Origin: Gilvibacter sp.
GTDB taxonomy: Bacteria > Bacteroidota > Bacteroidia > Flavobacteriales > Flavobacteriaceae
Assembly: GCF_013214815.1 (NCBI RefSeq)
Contig: NZ_JABSPU010000004.1
Location: forward strand, 1-64,000
Direction: 5' to 3'
Length of the DNA: 64,000 nt
In this document: piece by piece, positions 17,034-26,570 of the stretch
Layout: each line of letters opens with the position of its first letter
How positions within the stretch are numbered: the first letter of the stretch is position 1
Made by a program: the position numbers and the translations under genes
Notes under the pieces: generated by a model
Told to the model about the DNA's origin: nothing
Databases searched by the model: none
What the model saw: only the letters and a program-made list of their open reading frames with translations

Positions 17034-19892
17034 ATGAAGAAATTCTTTGCCACCCTGTGTCTTGTTTTGATCTGCGGATTTGCTGCAGCACAGACACAAG
17101 TAACAGGTGTTGTTGTTGATACCGATTCCAGTGAGCCTATTGAAGAAGCTCGACTTCTCATTAAGGGAACCACACTGGGAGACCTCACCGATGAGACGGG
17201 TAGTTTTCAGATCGACGATCCGAACCTGCCGCTTGGGGAACAAGTCTTAGTGGTATCAAAAAAGGGGTATCTTACCCAGCAACTGCCCATCACGATTCAA
17301 AGTGGGCAAACCGTAAACATCGATCGTATTTTGATGGAGATTGACCTCACTGAGGTGGAAGCGCAAATTGGAATCATCAGTCTTTCTGATAACCAATTGG
17401 ATGATGAAAGCAGCTCTGCTTACAACATCTCCGGGCTACTCCAAGCATCAAACGACGTGTTTTTGAACGCAGCAGCCTTTGATTTTAGTGCCACCTTCTT
17501 TAGACCTCGCGGCTATGATAACGCCAACGGGAAGGTACTGATCAACGGTATTGAAATGAACAAACAATTCAACGGACGCCCACAGTGGTCTAACTGGGGA
17601 GGTCTTAATGACGCTCAGCGTAACCGCGAGTTTACTATGGGAATCAAAGCCAACGAATACCAATTTGGTGACTTGGCTGGGGTGAACAACATTGTAATGC
17701 GTGCCAGCCAATACAGACAAGGTGGACGTGTGTCTTACGCCATGGCCAACAGATCATATGCTGGTCGTATTATGGGATCCTACAACAGTGGGGTGAACCA
17801 GAACGGTTGGGCTTACAGTATCTTATTGTCGCGTCGTTTTGGAGATGAAGGATATATCCACGGTACTTTTTACGATGCCAATTCCTTCTTTGCATCCGTA
17901 GAGAAAAAGATCAACGACAATCACAGCTTGAACTTCTCAGCACTTTATACACCAAACCGTAGAGGACGTTCGGCCCCAGTGACTCGTGAGATCCGCGACC
18001 TTAAAGGAATCCGTTACAACCCTAACTGGGGAGATCAAAACGGAGAGCGTCGCAACAGCCGTGTTCGTGATATTGAAGAGCCGGTGATCATGTTAAACCA
18101 CTACTGGAACATCGGGGAGAATACTACTCTGAACACTAACGTAGCCTATCAGTTTGGAAAGATCGGAAACAGCCGAATCGACAACGGAGGTACGCGTTTG
18201 GTAGAGTTCAATGGGCAAGAGGCTTACTTAGGTGGAGCGCGTAACCCTAACGCTGACTACTACCAAAACTTGCCGAGCTTCTTCTTGCAAGATGCAAGCC
18301 CAACAGCACAGGATTATCAAAACGCCTTTTTGGCTCGTCAGAGTTTTGTGAACGGCGGTCAATTGGACTGGACAGCACTTTATCGCGCAAATGAGATCTC
18401 TGTGGCTAACGGTGGAAACGCCATCTACGTATTGCAGGAAGATCGCACAGACGATACGCAGTTTACAGCGAATACTATTTTAAGCACCCAGCTTACAGAG
18501 AACATTACCCTTAACGGATCTTTGAACTACCGAAACCTAAAGAGTGAGAACTTTGCAGAAGTAAAGGATCTTTTAGGCGCTAACGGATACTTAGATGTAG
18601 ACTTCTTTGCCGGAGATGATTCTAACACAGACATCGGGCTTAGAGCGCAGTCGGACTTAGCGAATCCAAACCGTTTAGCGGGTCTTGGAGATCGTTATAA
18701 GTACAACTACGAGATCAATGCTGATGTGATCACTGGATTTGCTCAGGCACAGTTCAAGTACAATAAGGTAGACTTCTTTGTGGGAGCCAATATCGGTTCT
18801 ACCAGCTACCAACGTACGGGACTTTTTGAAAACGGAAACTACCCGGGAGCGAGCTCATTGGGAGACAGTGAAAAAGTGAACTTTAATACTTACGGTGTTA
18901 AAGGAGGATTGACCTATAAAGTTACCGGGCGTCACTTGATCGACTTGAACGGAGCTTATTTCACTAACGCACCTAGCATAAGAAACACTTTTGCTAATGC
19001 ACGTCAGAACAACATTATCTCAGATGGAATCGAAGAGGTGAAGATCCAAACTGCGGACTTGAGCTATATCTATCGCTCACCGATTGTAAAAGGACGTATT
19101 ACTGGATTCTACACACAAGTACAAGACGGATCTGACATCGGATTCTTCTTTACAGAGAACCAATTCGGCGCTACATCTTCTGCCTTTACGCAGGAGGTAA
19201 CTACCGGAATCGATCAACGTCACTTGGGTGTTGAACTTGGAGTTGAAGCCCAGCTTACTCCAACAGTAAAGGTTAAGGCTGCTGCTTCAGTTGGTCAGTA
19301 CATCTTTACCAACAATCCAAACGTGTCTTACTACAGTGATGACTTTATTGATCCTTCAACAGGATTGCCATCATTGGAGCCATTCACCATTGGAGATGGA
19401 ACGGCGAAGCTAGAGAACTACCACGTAGCGGGTGGTCCTGAGCGTGCATACCAGATCGGTTTTGAGTACCGTGATCCAGATTTCTGGTGGGTAGGATTGA
19501 CAACCAACTACTTTAGCAATGCTTATGTAGATGCCAGTACGCTTCGTAGAACAGACGCCTTTACTCAGGATGTTGATGGATTGACCTTCAACGATTACGA
19601 TCCAGAAGTAGCGCGCGGTTTGTTGCAACAAGAGCAGCTGGACGATTACTTCCTAGTAAACGTAGTAGGAGGTAAATCTTGGAAAATCGGAGACTATTTT
19701 GTTGGGTTCTTTGCAACGATCAACAACGTCTTGGACCAGGAATACATCACTGGTGGATTTGAGCAATCTCGATTGGCCAACTACCGCGATGTATTAGATG
19801 ATCAGAACAATGCAGGTGGTCCTGTATTCGGAAACCGTTACTTCTTTGGTAATGGGACAACATACTATCTCAACTTATATTTACGATTTTAA
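17034..19892 (+). CDS. TonB-dependent receptor with carboxypeptidase-like N-domain
   Basis: 952 aa; signal peptide; TQVTGVVVDTDSSEPIEEARLLIKGTTLGDLTDETGSFQI; C-terminal barrel strand GNGTTYYLNLYLRF. Confidence 0.9.
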   Translation: MKKFFATLCLVLICGFAAAQTQVTGVVVDTDSSEPIEEARLLIKGTTLGDLTDETGSFQIDDPNLPLGEQVLVVSKKGYLTQQLPITIQSGQTVNIDRILMEIDLTEVEAQIGIISLSDNQLDDESSSAYNISGLLQASNDVFLNAAAFDFSATFFRPRGYDNANGKVLINGIEMNKQFNGRPQWSNWGGLNDAQRNREFTMGIKANEYQFGDLAGVNNIVMRASQYRQGGRVSYAMANRSYAGRIMGSYNSGVNQNGWAYSILLSRRFGDEGYIHGTFYDANSFFASVEKKINDNHSLNFSALYTPNRRGRSAPVTREIRDLKGIRYNPNWGDQNGERRNSRVRDIEEPVIMLNHYWNIGENTTLNTNVAYQFGKIGNSRIDNGGTRLVEFNGQEAYLGGARNPNADYYQNLPSFFLQDASPTAQDYQNAFLARQSFVNGGQLDWTALYRANEISVANGGNAIYVLQEDRTDDTQFTANTILSTQLTENITLNGSLNYRNLKSENFAEVKDLLGANGYLDVDFFAGDDSNTDIGLRAQSDLANPNRLAGLGDRYKYNYEINADVITGFAQAQFKYNKVDFFVGANIGSTSYQRTGLFENGNYPGASSLGDSEKVNFNTYGVKGGLTYKVTGRHLIDLNGAYFTNAPSIRNTFANARQNNIISDGIEEVKIQTADLSYIYRSPIVKGRITGFYTQVQDGSDIGFFFTENQFGATSSAFTQEVTTGIDQRHLGVELGVEAQLTPTVKVKAAASVGQYIFTNNPNVSYYSDDFIDPSTGLPSLEPFTIGDGTAKLENYHVAGGPERAYQIGFEYRDPDFWWVGLTTNYFSNAYVDASTLRRTDAFTQDVDGLTFNDYDPEVARGLLQQEQLDDYFLVNVVGGKSWKIGDYFVGFFATINNVLDQEYITGGFEQSRLANYRDVLDDQNNAGGPVFGNRYFFGNGTTYYLNLYLRF

Positions 19893-19912
19893 TAGCTTTT
19901 AAAAAATTAATC

Positions 19913-21355
19913 ATGAAAATCATGAATCTATATAAACTAATGGCCGTGCTACTTTTTGTAGCCGTTGGATTCTCCTGTGTTCAGGACGATGAATTTGACC
20001 TGCCGAACACCTCCATTGATATTGTTGAGGTAGACGGAACTGTAATTACTTTGGATGCCCTTAGAGGTATCTTTGAACAAGCTGTTGCTGATGGCGATAG
20101 CGAAGTGACTTTTGATGCCGATGACAACTTGGTTGTAGAAGGATATGTAGTATCTAGCGACGAAGGTGGAAACTGGTTTGAGGAAATTGTTATTCAAGAC
20201 AAAGCTGAAAACCCAACTACTGGTGTGAAGGTATTGGTAGATGTGAACCCACTATTTACTCGTTTTGAAAAAGGACGTAAGATCTTAGTGAAGCTAGACG
20301 GATTGACTCTAGCGGTAACTAACGGAGTACTTGGACTTGGATTGGGTGGAGGAGACTTCATCGACAAATTGCCTCCATCGGTATTGGTAGGTGAAGGATC
20401 TGATGAGAACCTGTGGAGAATCTTCAGAACAGAAGAGGTTGCCACTATCGTTCCTCGTGAGACTACTTTGGCTGAGATCAGCGCTTCTGGTGATGACTCT
20501 GCTTTAGAGAACGTATACATCCGCATTAGCGATGTACAGTTCAACAGAAACGATGTATTGGGTGATAACCCATTGACCTTTGCTGCGGAGCCAACAGATG
20601 AGTTTGACGGTGACCGTACCCTAGAAGGATGTGAAGGAGGTTCTATCATTGTACAGACTTCTACTTTCGCAGACTTTAAAGCACTATTGTTGCCAAACGG
20701 ACGTGGATCAATTGACGGGATCCTTTCTCGTGACTTCTTTGATGATTTCTACACCCTAGTGATCAACGAGCCAGCTGACGTTGCCTTTGGAGACGTTTCT
20801 GAGCGTTGTGATCCTGATTTCACAGCTTGTACTGGTCCTTCAGGAGGTGGTTCTGCTTTCTTTAGCGAGGATTTTGAAGGAATCGGTAGTCTTGCTGATC
20901 TAGTAGCTGCTGGATGGACTAACGTAAACACTGTTGGTGGAAGCACCGAGTGGGTATTGGGTACTTTTAGCGGAAACAACTACGCACAAATCACTGCATT
21001 CTCTTCTGGAGAAGACACTATTGAGTCTTGGTTAGTAACTCCTGGAATTGACATGGATGGAACTACTGCAGAAGAATTGATGTTTGACGTTCAAGCAAAC
21101 TTTGACAACGGTACTGTATTGAGCGTATTGTTCTCAAATAACTTTACTGGAGACCCAACTACAGCAGACTGGAACCTCTTGGATGCTTCAATCCCAGTTG
21201 GTCCTTCTGGTGGATTCGGAAGCTTTGAAGCTGTTGGTCCTGTAAACGTATCTTGTTTAGAAGGAACTGTACACTTTGCATTCTTGTACACCGGATCTGA
21301 ATCTGGAGCTTCTACACGTTACCACGTAGATAACGTAGAAGTGACTGGAATCTAA
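19913..21355 (+). CDS. DUF5689 / choice-of-anchor-J-type lipoprotein
   Basis: Lipobox VAVGFSC; VVEGYVVSSDEGGNWFEEIVIQDKAENPTTGVKVLVDV (DUF5689-like); FFSEDFEGIGSLADLVAAGWTNVN...ESWLVTPGIDMDG (anchor-J-like). Confidence 0.8.
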   Translation: MKIMNLYKLMAVLLFVAVGFSCVQDDEFDLPNTSIDIVEVDGTVITLDALRGIFEQAVADGDSEVTFDADDNLVVEGYVVSSDEGGNWFEEIVIQDKAENPTTGVKVLVDVNPLFTRFEKGRKILVKLDGLTLAVTNGVLGLGLGGGDFIDKLPPSVLVGEGSDENLWRIFRTEEVATIVPRETTLAEISASGDDSALENVYIRISDVQFNRNDVLGDNPLTFAAEPTDEFDGDRTLEGCEGGSIIVQTSTFADFKALLLPNGRGSIDGILSRDFFDDFYTLVINEPADVAFGDVSERCDPDFTACTGPSGGGSAFFSEDFEGIGSLADLVAAGWTNVNTVGGSTEWVLGTFSGNNYAQITAFSSGEDTIESWLVTPGIDMDGTTAEELMFDVQANFDNGTVLSVLFSNNFTGDPTTADWNLLDASIPVGPSGGFGSFEAVGPVNVSCLEGTVHFAFLYTGSESGASTRYHVDNVEVTGI

Positions 21356-21378
21356 GAACGATTTTATATACACTGATG

Positions 21379-21407
21379 AACCCGCCTGGAAACAGGCGGG
21401 TTTTTTG
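21379..21407 (+). terminator. Intrinsic terminator
   Basis: aacccgcctg-gaaa-caggcgggttttttg. Confidence 0.85.
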
Positions 21408-21481
21408 TTTTAAACCTTTTAGGATTCTGGGAGTCAACTATATATCTACAGAATTACTAAATTTGAAAAAATCATCCTGCC

Positions 21482-22441
21482 ATGAAAAAGATAAGCCCCA
21501 TCTTTTTATTGCTCCTTATTAGCTTCAGTCTAAGCGCCCAAGATCATACGGGTGTTTCATATGGTCCAGAAGACCGTCAGTTTCTAGACATTTGGATTGC
21601 TCCATCTAGTATGCCTACTCCGGTTTTTGTTTATGCCCATCCAAACGGCGGCACTACAGACTTGCCAGGCTCCATTACGGATGATCTAAAAGACGTTGGA
21701 ATCTCTGTGGTCTCTTGGGAGTCAATTACCAGTTTGACTTCAATAGAGGACGTAGAAACTACTTGGGCAGATGCTGAACTCATGTTCGAATGGTTAGAAG
21801 CCAATGCCGATACCTACAACTTTGACTTGACCAATATGATTATTGGAGGGTCCTCTAGAGGAACCATAGTGAGCTGGATCTATGGGCACCGGCCCAATCC
21901 CAATGTAAAAGGTTTGTATATGTATAATGCTTTACCAGATGGTATTTGGGCAGACCCATCGTGGTGGTTACCAACCGATGAGGTCAGTATAGACTCTCCA
22001 CCTATATTTTTTGTCTATCGTTTTGAGCCGGGGACCGAAGATATCCACGATCCAGAGAACGGAATTATCATTACAGAAGCTTATGACGCTTTGGGAATCG
22101 GAGATCGGCACACCTTGGTACACAGTATTGAATATTCAGGAAATACAGATCGCTTCCAGTTTTTAGTTGACTTTGCACTGTCTGTGATAACTCCATTGAG
22201 TGTGGAAGAGCAAGAGTTGGGCGGCATCACTTTGTATCCGAATCCTGTCGCAGAGACTCTAAATTTTGAAACCGCGGCAAATTATCAATCCCTAAGAATT
22301 TATTCCGCGATGGGGCAATTAATCCTTCGTTCTGATTATAAGAGTCAACTAGATGTCTCAGTATTCTCTTCTGGAACTTATATTATTGAATTGCGTGATG
22401 ATCAAGGACGTCTTCATCGCGATCGATTTATCAAGTATTAA
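21482..22441 (+). CDS. Secreted alpha/beta-hydrolase-like protein with T9SS type A sorting tail
   Basis: Signal peptide; GGSSRG nucleophile-elbow-like motif; C-terminal LYPNPVAETLNFETAANYQSLRIYSAMGQLILRS...FSSGTYIIELRDDQGRLHRDRFIKY. Confidence 0.78.
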   Translation: MKKISPIFLLLLISFSLSAQDHTGVSYGPEDRQFLDIWIAPSSMPTPVFVYAHPNGGTTDLPGSITDDLKDVGISVVSWESITSLTSIEDVETTWADAELMFEWLEANADTYNFDLTNMIIGGSSRGTIVSWIYGHRPNPNVKGLYMYNALPDGIWADPSWWLPTDEVSIDSPPIFFVYRFEPGTEDIHDPENGIIITEAYDALGIGDRHTLVHSIEYSGNTDRFQFLVDFALSVITPLSVEEQELGGITLYPNPVAETLNFETAANYQSLRIYSAMGQLILRSDYKSQLDVSVFSSGTYIIELRDDQGRLHRDRFIKY

Positions 22442-22442
22442 A

Positions 22443-22475
22443 AAACCCTCCAAAGCTTTTCGCAAGGGAGGGTTC
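22443..22475 (+). terminator. Putative terminator or convergent hairpin
   Basis: aaccctcc...gggagggtt inverted repeat between convergent genes. Confidence 0.6.
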
Positions 22476-22517
22476 ATTGGTTGGTTAGTTATTGTATTTT
22501 TCGAGCAATTCCTAGTT

Positions 22518-24389
22518 TTATTTCTTTACGATGATAAAGTCAGAGCGGCGGTTTTGTTGGTGCTGTTCATCTGTACATCCACCAGAGCAATCCACTAGAG
22601 GCTCTGTTTTACCTTTACCGATTCCGCTAATGCGGCTTGCGTCAATTCCTTGAGAGATCACATATTGTACTGAAGACTGTGCTCTGCGCTCAGAAAGCTG
22701 CATATTGTATCGGTTTCCACCGCGGCTGTCGGTGTGACTTTCTACGCGGATCACCATTTCAGGATACTTCTTCATTACTTGAACTAATTTGTCCAATTCA
22801 AAAGCAGCCTGTGGCTTGATGTTCGCTTTATCAAAGTCAAAGAAGATCGGTTCTAGAACCACGCGGTCTTCTTGAATGATTTCTTCAATTGGATTAAGCG
22901 CAATGCGTACCTCGTATGGTCCGTTCTCTGAAGAACTCGCCATAGCAGTTCCGCTTTCGTACTCAGCCTTTTCTGCAGTTAGGGAGTAGTTCATATCGCA
23001 TTCGCCCATAAACTCAACCATTCCGTTTCCGTCGGTCATTTTAGACCCTAAACGGTTGCGGCTCGCATCAAAGATGTCAACTTTAGCATCAGCAAGCGGC
23101 GCTCCAGTATCTCCATCCACAACAGTGATCATCATATTTACATCACATGGTGGAATACCAGCAACTTGGTAGATGTCATCGCTTCCTTTTCCACCTTCAC
23201 GGTCAGAAGAAACAAATCCGCTCATGCTAGCTTCGTCATACATAAAGGCAAAGTCATCTCCACCACTGTTTACAGGAACTCCCATATTGGTGATCTTTCC
23301 GCCTTCAGCTTTGAATACATCTAAACCTCCAAGACCTGGGTGACCATCACTAGAAAAGAATAGTGTTCCAGAATCAGCAATATGTGGGAATACTTCTTTT
23401 CCTTCGGTGTTTACTGCCTCAACGTTTTGAGGAGATCCGTAAGTTCCGTCAGCATTAACACTTACCATATAAATGTCGGCCATTCCTTTTCCACCTGGCA
23501 TGTCAGACACAAAATAAAGCGTCTTTCCGTCTTTGCTCAAGCAAGGGTGACCTGTAGAGTACTCGCTGCTGTTGAAAGGAAGTGGCTTTACATCAACCCA
23601 CTTTCCATTCACCAATTCAGCCGTATAAAGATTCAGTTGGTTTACACCATCCTCATCTTTTTGGTACTTTCCTTTAAAGTAGTTGTTACGGTCAAAGTAG
23701 ATGCGCTTTCCATCCGCAGAGAAAGCAACAGTTCCTTCGTGGAACTTGGTGTTCACATCTCCAGGGATCAATTCCGCAGAACCAATAGTTCCATCAGTCC
23801 AGTTAGCGGCATATACATCTAAGAACGGTTGATCGTTCCATCCGTAATCTCTGCGTTTTGTATTACGAGCAGAAGAGAAATACATGGTGTTCCCACTCAT
23901 GGTTCCACCAAATTCAGAGAATTCTGAGTTGATGTCTCCTGCATTTTCCACAGTAAATTGTGGCGTGTTGTTCAAAAGTCCAGGAATGTAATCCGGGTTT
24001 TTCATGAATTCCTGAGCACGCTTATCTCTAGGCTTCATACCGGCAAACTTCTTCATGATATCGTTAGATCCAGAGAAGTCTCCATTGGCTTTCAAACTCT
24101 GCGCGTAATTGTATACAGATTCTGCATCTACATTGCTATCAGTCATGATGCGCTTGTAGTAGGTAGCAGCTTTTTCAGTGTCATTAATATTGTAGTAACT
24201 ATTGGCCAAGCGCTCGTAAACATAAGAGTCAGCTTTTCCACGAGCAATTAGGCGCTCATAGTCTTCAATAGCTTCGGTATATTCCAAGCGGTCGTAGTGC
24301 TTGTCTGCCGCCTTGGTGTCTTTGTTCTGAGCAGTCAAGGTGGCCGTGCTTACCGTAAGTGCGAATATAAAGAGGTATATTTTTTTCAT
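22518..24389 (-). CDS. OmpA family protein with TPR and PD40-like repeats
   Basis: N-terminal TPR, WD40/PD40-like repeats (SKDGKTLYFVSDMPGGKGMADIYMV), carboxypeptidase-like insert, OmpA core (ILEPIFFDFDKANIK, VESHTDSRGGNRYNMQLSERRAQSVVQYV-like). Confidence 0.92.
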   Translation of the reverse strand: MKKIYLFIFALTVSTATLTAQNKDTKAADKHYDRLEYTEAIEDYERLIARGKADSYVYERLANSYYNINDTEKAATYYKRIMTDSNVDAESVYNYAQSLKANGDFSGSNDIMKKFAGMKPRDKRAQEFMKNPDYIPGLLNNTPQFTVENAGDINSEFSEFGGTMSGNTMYFSSARNTKRRDYGWNDQPFLDVYAANWTDGTIGSAELIPGDVNTKFHEGTVAFSADGKRIYFDRNNYFKGKYQKDEDGVNQLNLYTAELVNGKWVDVKPLPFNSSEYSTGHPCLSKDGKTLYFVSDMPGGKGMADIYMVSVNADGTYGSPQNVEAVNTEGKEVFPHIADSGTLFFSSDGHPGLGGLDVFKAEGGKITNMGVPVNSGGDDFAFMYDEASMSGFVSSDREGGKGSDDIYQVAGIPPCDVNMMITVVDGDTGAPLADAKVDIFDASRNRLGSKMTDGNGMVEFMGECDMNYSLTAEKAEYESGTAMASSSENGPYEVRIALNPIEEIIQEDRVVLEPIFFDFDKANIKPQAAFELDKLVQVMKKYPEMVIRVESHTDSRGGNRYNMQLSERRAQSSVQYVISQGIDASRISGIGKGKTEPLVDCSGGCTDEQHQQNRRSDFIIVKK

Positions 24390-24407
24390 GTTCTTCGAAG
24401 AATAGGA

Positions 24408-25322
24408 TTAGAAATATCTAGGCGACTTGAGCACGCGCTTGTTGAGGAAGATATCAAAGGTTAGAATGATTTCGTGCGATGCGCTGGTAACCACATCCAG
24501 GTCAGAAACTACGCTGTCATAAGCGTAACCAATTCTGAAGTTAGGAGTAGCTTGGAAACCGACAAGACCACTGAAAGAGTCATCTAAACGGTAAGAAGCA
24601 CCCAGCTCGAATTTTTCGTAGAACAGTGCGTTGAGGTTCGCATCAAAAGATAAGGGAGCATCAAAAGCCCCTTTAACCAAAACGTGTGGCTTAAGCTTTA
24701 CGTTTTGAGAAAGATCAAATACATATCCTGTCGCAGCAAAGAAGTGATTGGTCTCAGAACCGTACTTCAATCCGTTTTCATCCAAGTGTACCGAGTTTAA
24801 CAAGTTCGGTACAGAAACAGATAGGTAGAATTTATCGGTGTAAAAGAATGCACCCGCACCAATATTCGGGTAAGTACTGTTGATGTCTTGAGAGAAGAAT
24901 GGATCTCCTGGATCGGTCAACAATAAGGTAGACAAGGCCACATCGTGAAAGGTAGCACCCGCCTTAAGACCTAAGGCCAACTTCGCATTGTCACTCACCT
25001 GCAAGGTGTATGAGAAATCCACGAATACGTTAGTTTCCTGCACCGGTCCTAATTCGTCTTTAATGGCAGAAAGCCCTAAACCAGTCTTCTCGCCTATGGG
25101 AGCATGACCAGAAAATGTGATGGTTTCAGGAGCCCCGTCAAAACCAGACCATTGTCTGCGGTAGAGCGCCGTCATCGAAAGGGATTCTTTAGACCCAGCA
25201 TAGGCAGGGTTTATCACATTCATATTATACATGTACTGGGTGTACTGAGGATCTTGCTGTGCGTCAGCATCCTGTAAACCAAGAACACAAAATACGAGAA
25301 GTAGCGTGTAGAGTTTTTTCAT
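24408..25322 (-). CDS. PorP/SprF family type IX secretion membrane protein
   Basis: QQDPQYTQYMYNMNVINPAYAGSKESLSMTALYRRQWSGFDGAPETITFSGHAPIG is the PorP/SprF signature. Confidence 0.93.
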   Translation of the reverse strand: MKKLYTLLLVFCVLGLQDADAQQDPQYTQYMYNMNVINPAYAGSKESLSMTALYRRQWSGFDGAPETITFSGHAPIGEKTGLGLSAIKDELGPVQETNVFVDFSYTLQVSDNAKLALGLKAGATFHDVALSTLLLTDPGDPFFSQDINSTYPNIGAGAFFYTDKFYLSVSVPNLLNSVHLDENGLKYGSETNHFFAATGYVFDLSQNVKLKPHVLVKGAFDAPLSFDANLNALFYEKFELGASYRLDDSFSGLVGFQATPNFRIGYAYDSVVSDLDVVTSASHEIILTFDIFLNKRVLKSPRYF

Positions 25323-25510
25323 TCTTGTTTAGTTATATCAATGCAAAATTTTGATGTTTCACGCTTGGTTTTTAAAGCCTCAAGCGGCTTTAGTGGCTGT
25401 GACACCTAACCAAATGAAACACTAATTTAACCAAAATTATGATAGTTCAACCGAGTAACTACAATAATAGATAAGCGGCATAATTCATCGACAAACGCGG
25501 GGTTGAAATC

Positions 25511-26455
25511 CTAAAATTTATGAATTGTAAAGCTCGCATAGACGGGAAAGTGGTCGCTGAAACCACCCAAATGTTTTTTCCCAACGTAGGTTCTAAAGGG
25601 ATTTCCTTTGAATCTACCGCTGTATTCTCTCAGGTAAATAGGATCGAATATTTCTGCCTGCTCAAAGCGCAATCCAAACTTGTCTTTGGTCCTTAGAGAC
25701 TCGCTGACCAAGATCTGATCGAACAGATACCAACTGTCTCGATATTTTGAACTCCCGCGTTTTCTTGTGTGGAGTTTTTCCATCGGATTGTAGAATGATT
25801 CCGGCACCAAATTGTCTTTGATACTTGCCGAGTCTGGATTGTCGTTAAAATCACCCATGATCACCAGATCGGCTTCAGGTTCTGAGGCACGAACCTCATG
25901 TACCATTTCCAGGCAGGTCTGAGCCGCTTTTACACGTTTGTATTCCGTGAGTTCAGCTCCTGCACGTCGGGAGGGCCAATGATTGACCATCAAATGTACC
26001 GGAGCTCCATCCAGGAGGCCTTTAACGTAGAGTATGTCACGGGTGTAGTCGCGTTCTCCTTCTGGATTGTGAATCATTACCGCCAAGGTTTTACTCTCCA
26101 AGACCTCAAAGTGGGCATCTCTGTAGAGCAAGGCGGTGTCAATGCCACGTTCATCTGGTGCGTCAAAATGCACATACCGATACCCGAGTTTTCTCAGGTG
26201 CTTGCTGCCGATCAGATCGCGAATCACCGTTTTGTTCTCCACTTCAGCTATCCCAACAACCGCTGGAGGTTCACCCACTTCATCGGCACCAATTTTCGCG
26301 ATGACAGAACCTAATTTTTTGAGTTTCTTCTCATAGCGTTTGCGGTTCCAACGCTTTTCAGACTTAGGGGTAAAGTCGTTATCTAACGTATAAGGATCGT
26401 CATGGAGGTCAAAGAGATTCTCCAAATTGTAAAAGCCGATGTTGTGGCGTTTCAT
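25511..26455 (-). CDS. Endonuclease/exonuclease/phosphatase family protein (no signal peptide)
   Basis: FYNLENLFDLHDDPYTLDNDFTPKSEKRWNRKRY, VVGIAEVENK, VNHWPSRRAGAE, IMGDFNDNPDS, GGFSDHFPVYA; paralog of 15848-16912. Confidence 0.9.
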   Translation of the reverse strand: MKRHNIGFYNLENLFDLHDDPYTLDNDFTPKSEKRWNRKRYEKKLKKLGSVIAKIGADEVGEPPAVVGIAEVENKTVIRDLIGSKHLRKLGYRYVHFDAPDERGIDTALLYRDAHFEVLESKTLAVMIHNPEGERDYTRDILYVKGLLDGAPVHLMVNHWPSRRAGAELTEYKRVKAAQTCLEMVHEVRASEPEADLVIMGDFNDNPDSASIKDNLVPESFYNPMEKLHTRKRGSSKYRDSWYLFDQILVSESLRTKDKFGLRFEQAEIFDPIYLREYSGRFKGNPFRTYVGKKHLGGFSDHFPVYASFTIHKF

Positions 26456-26570
26456 GCGGTTGATTAAACTGGTTGATCAAATTACAAAAATTCAACGCAA
26501 TTGCCCTTTATAAAAGGATTTGAAGCCATAAAAAATAGACGGAATCGGCATGTTTTGTACCTTTACACTC

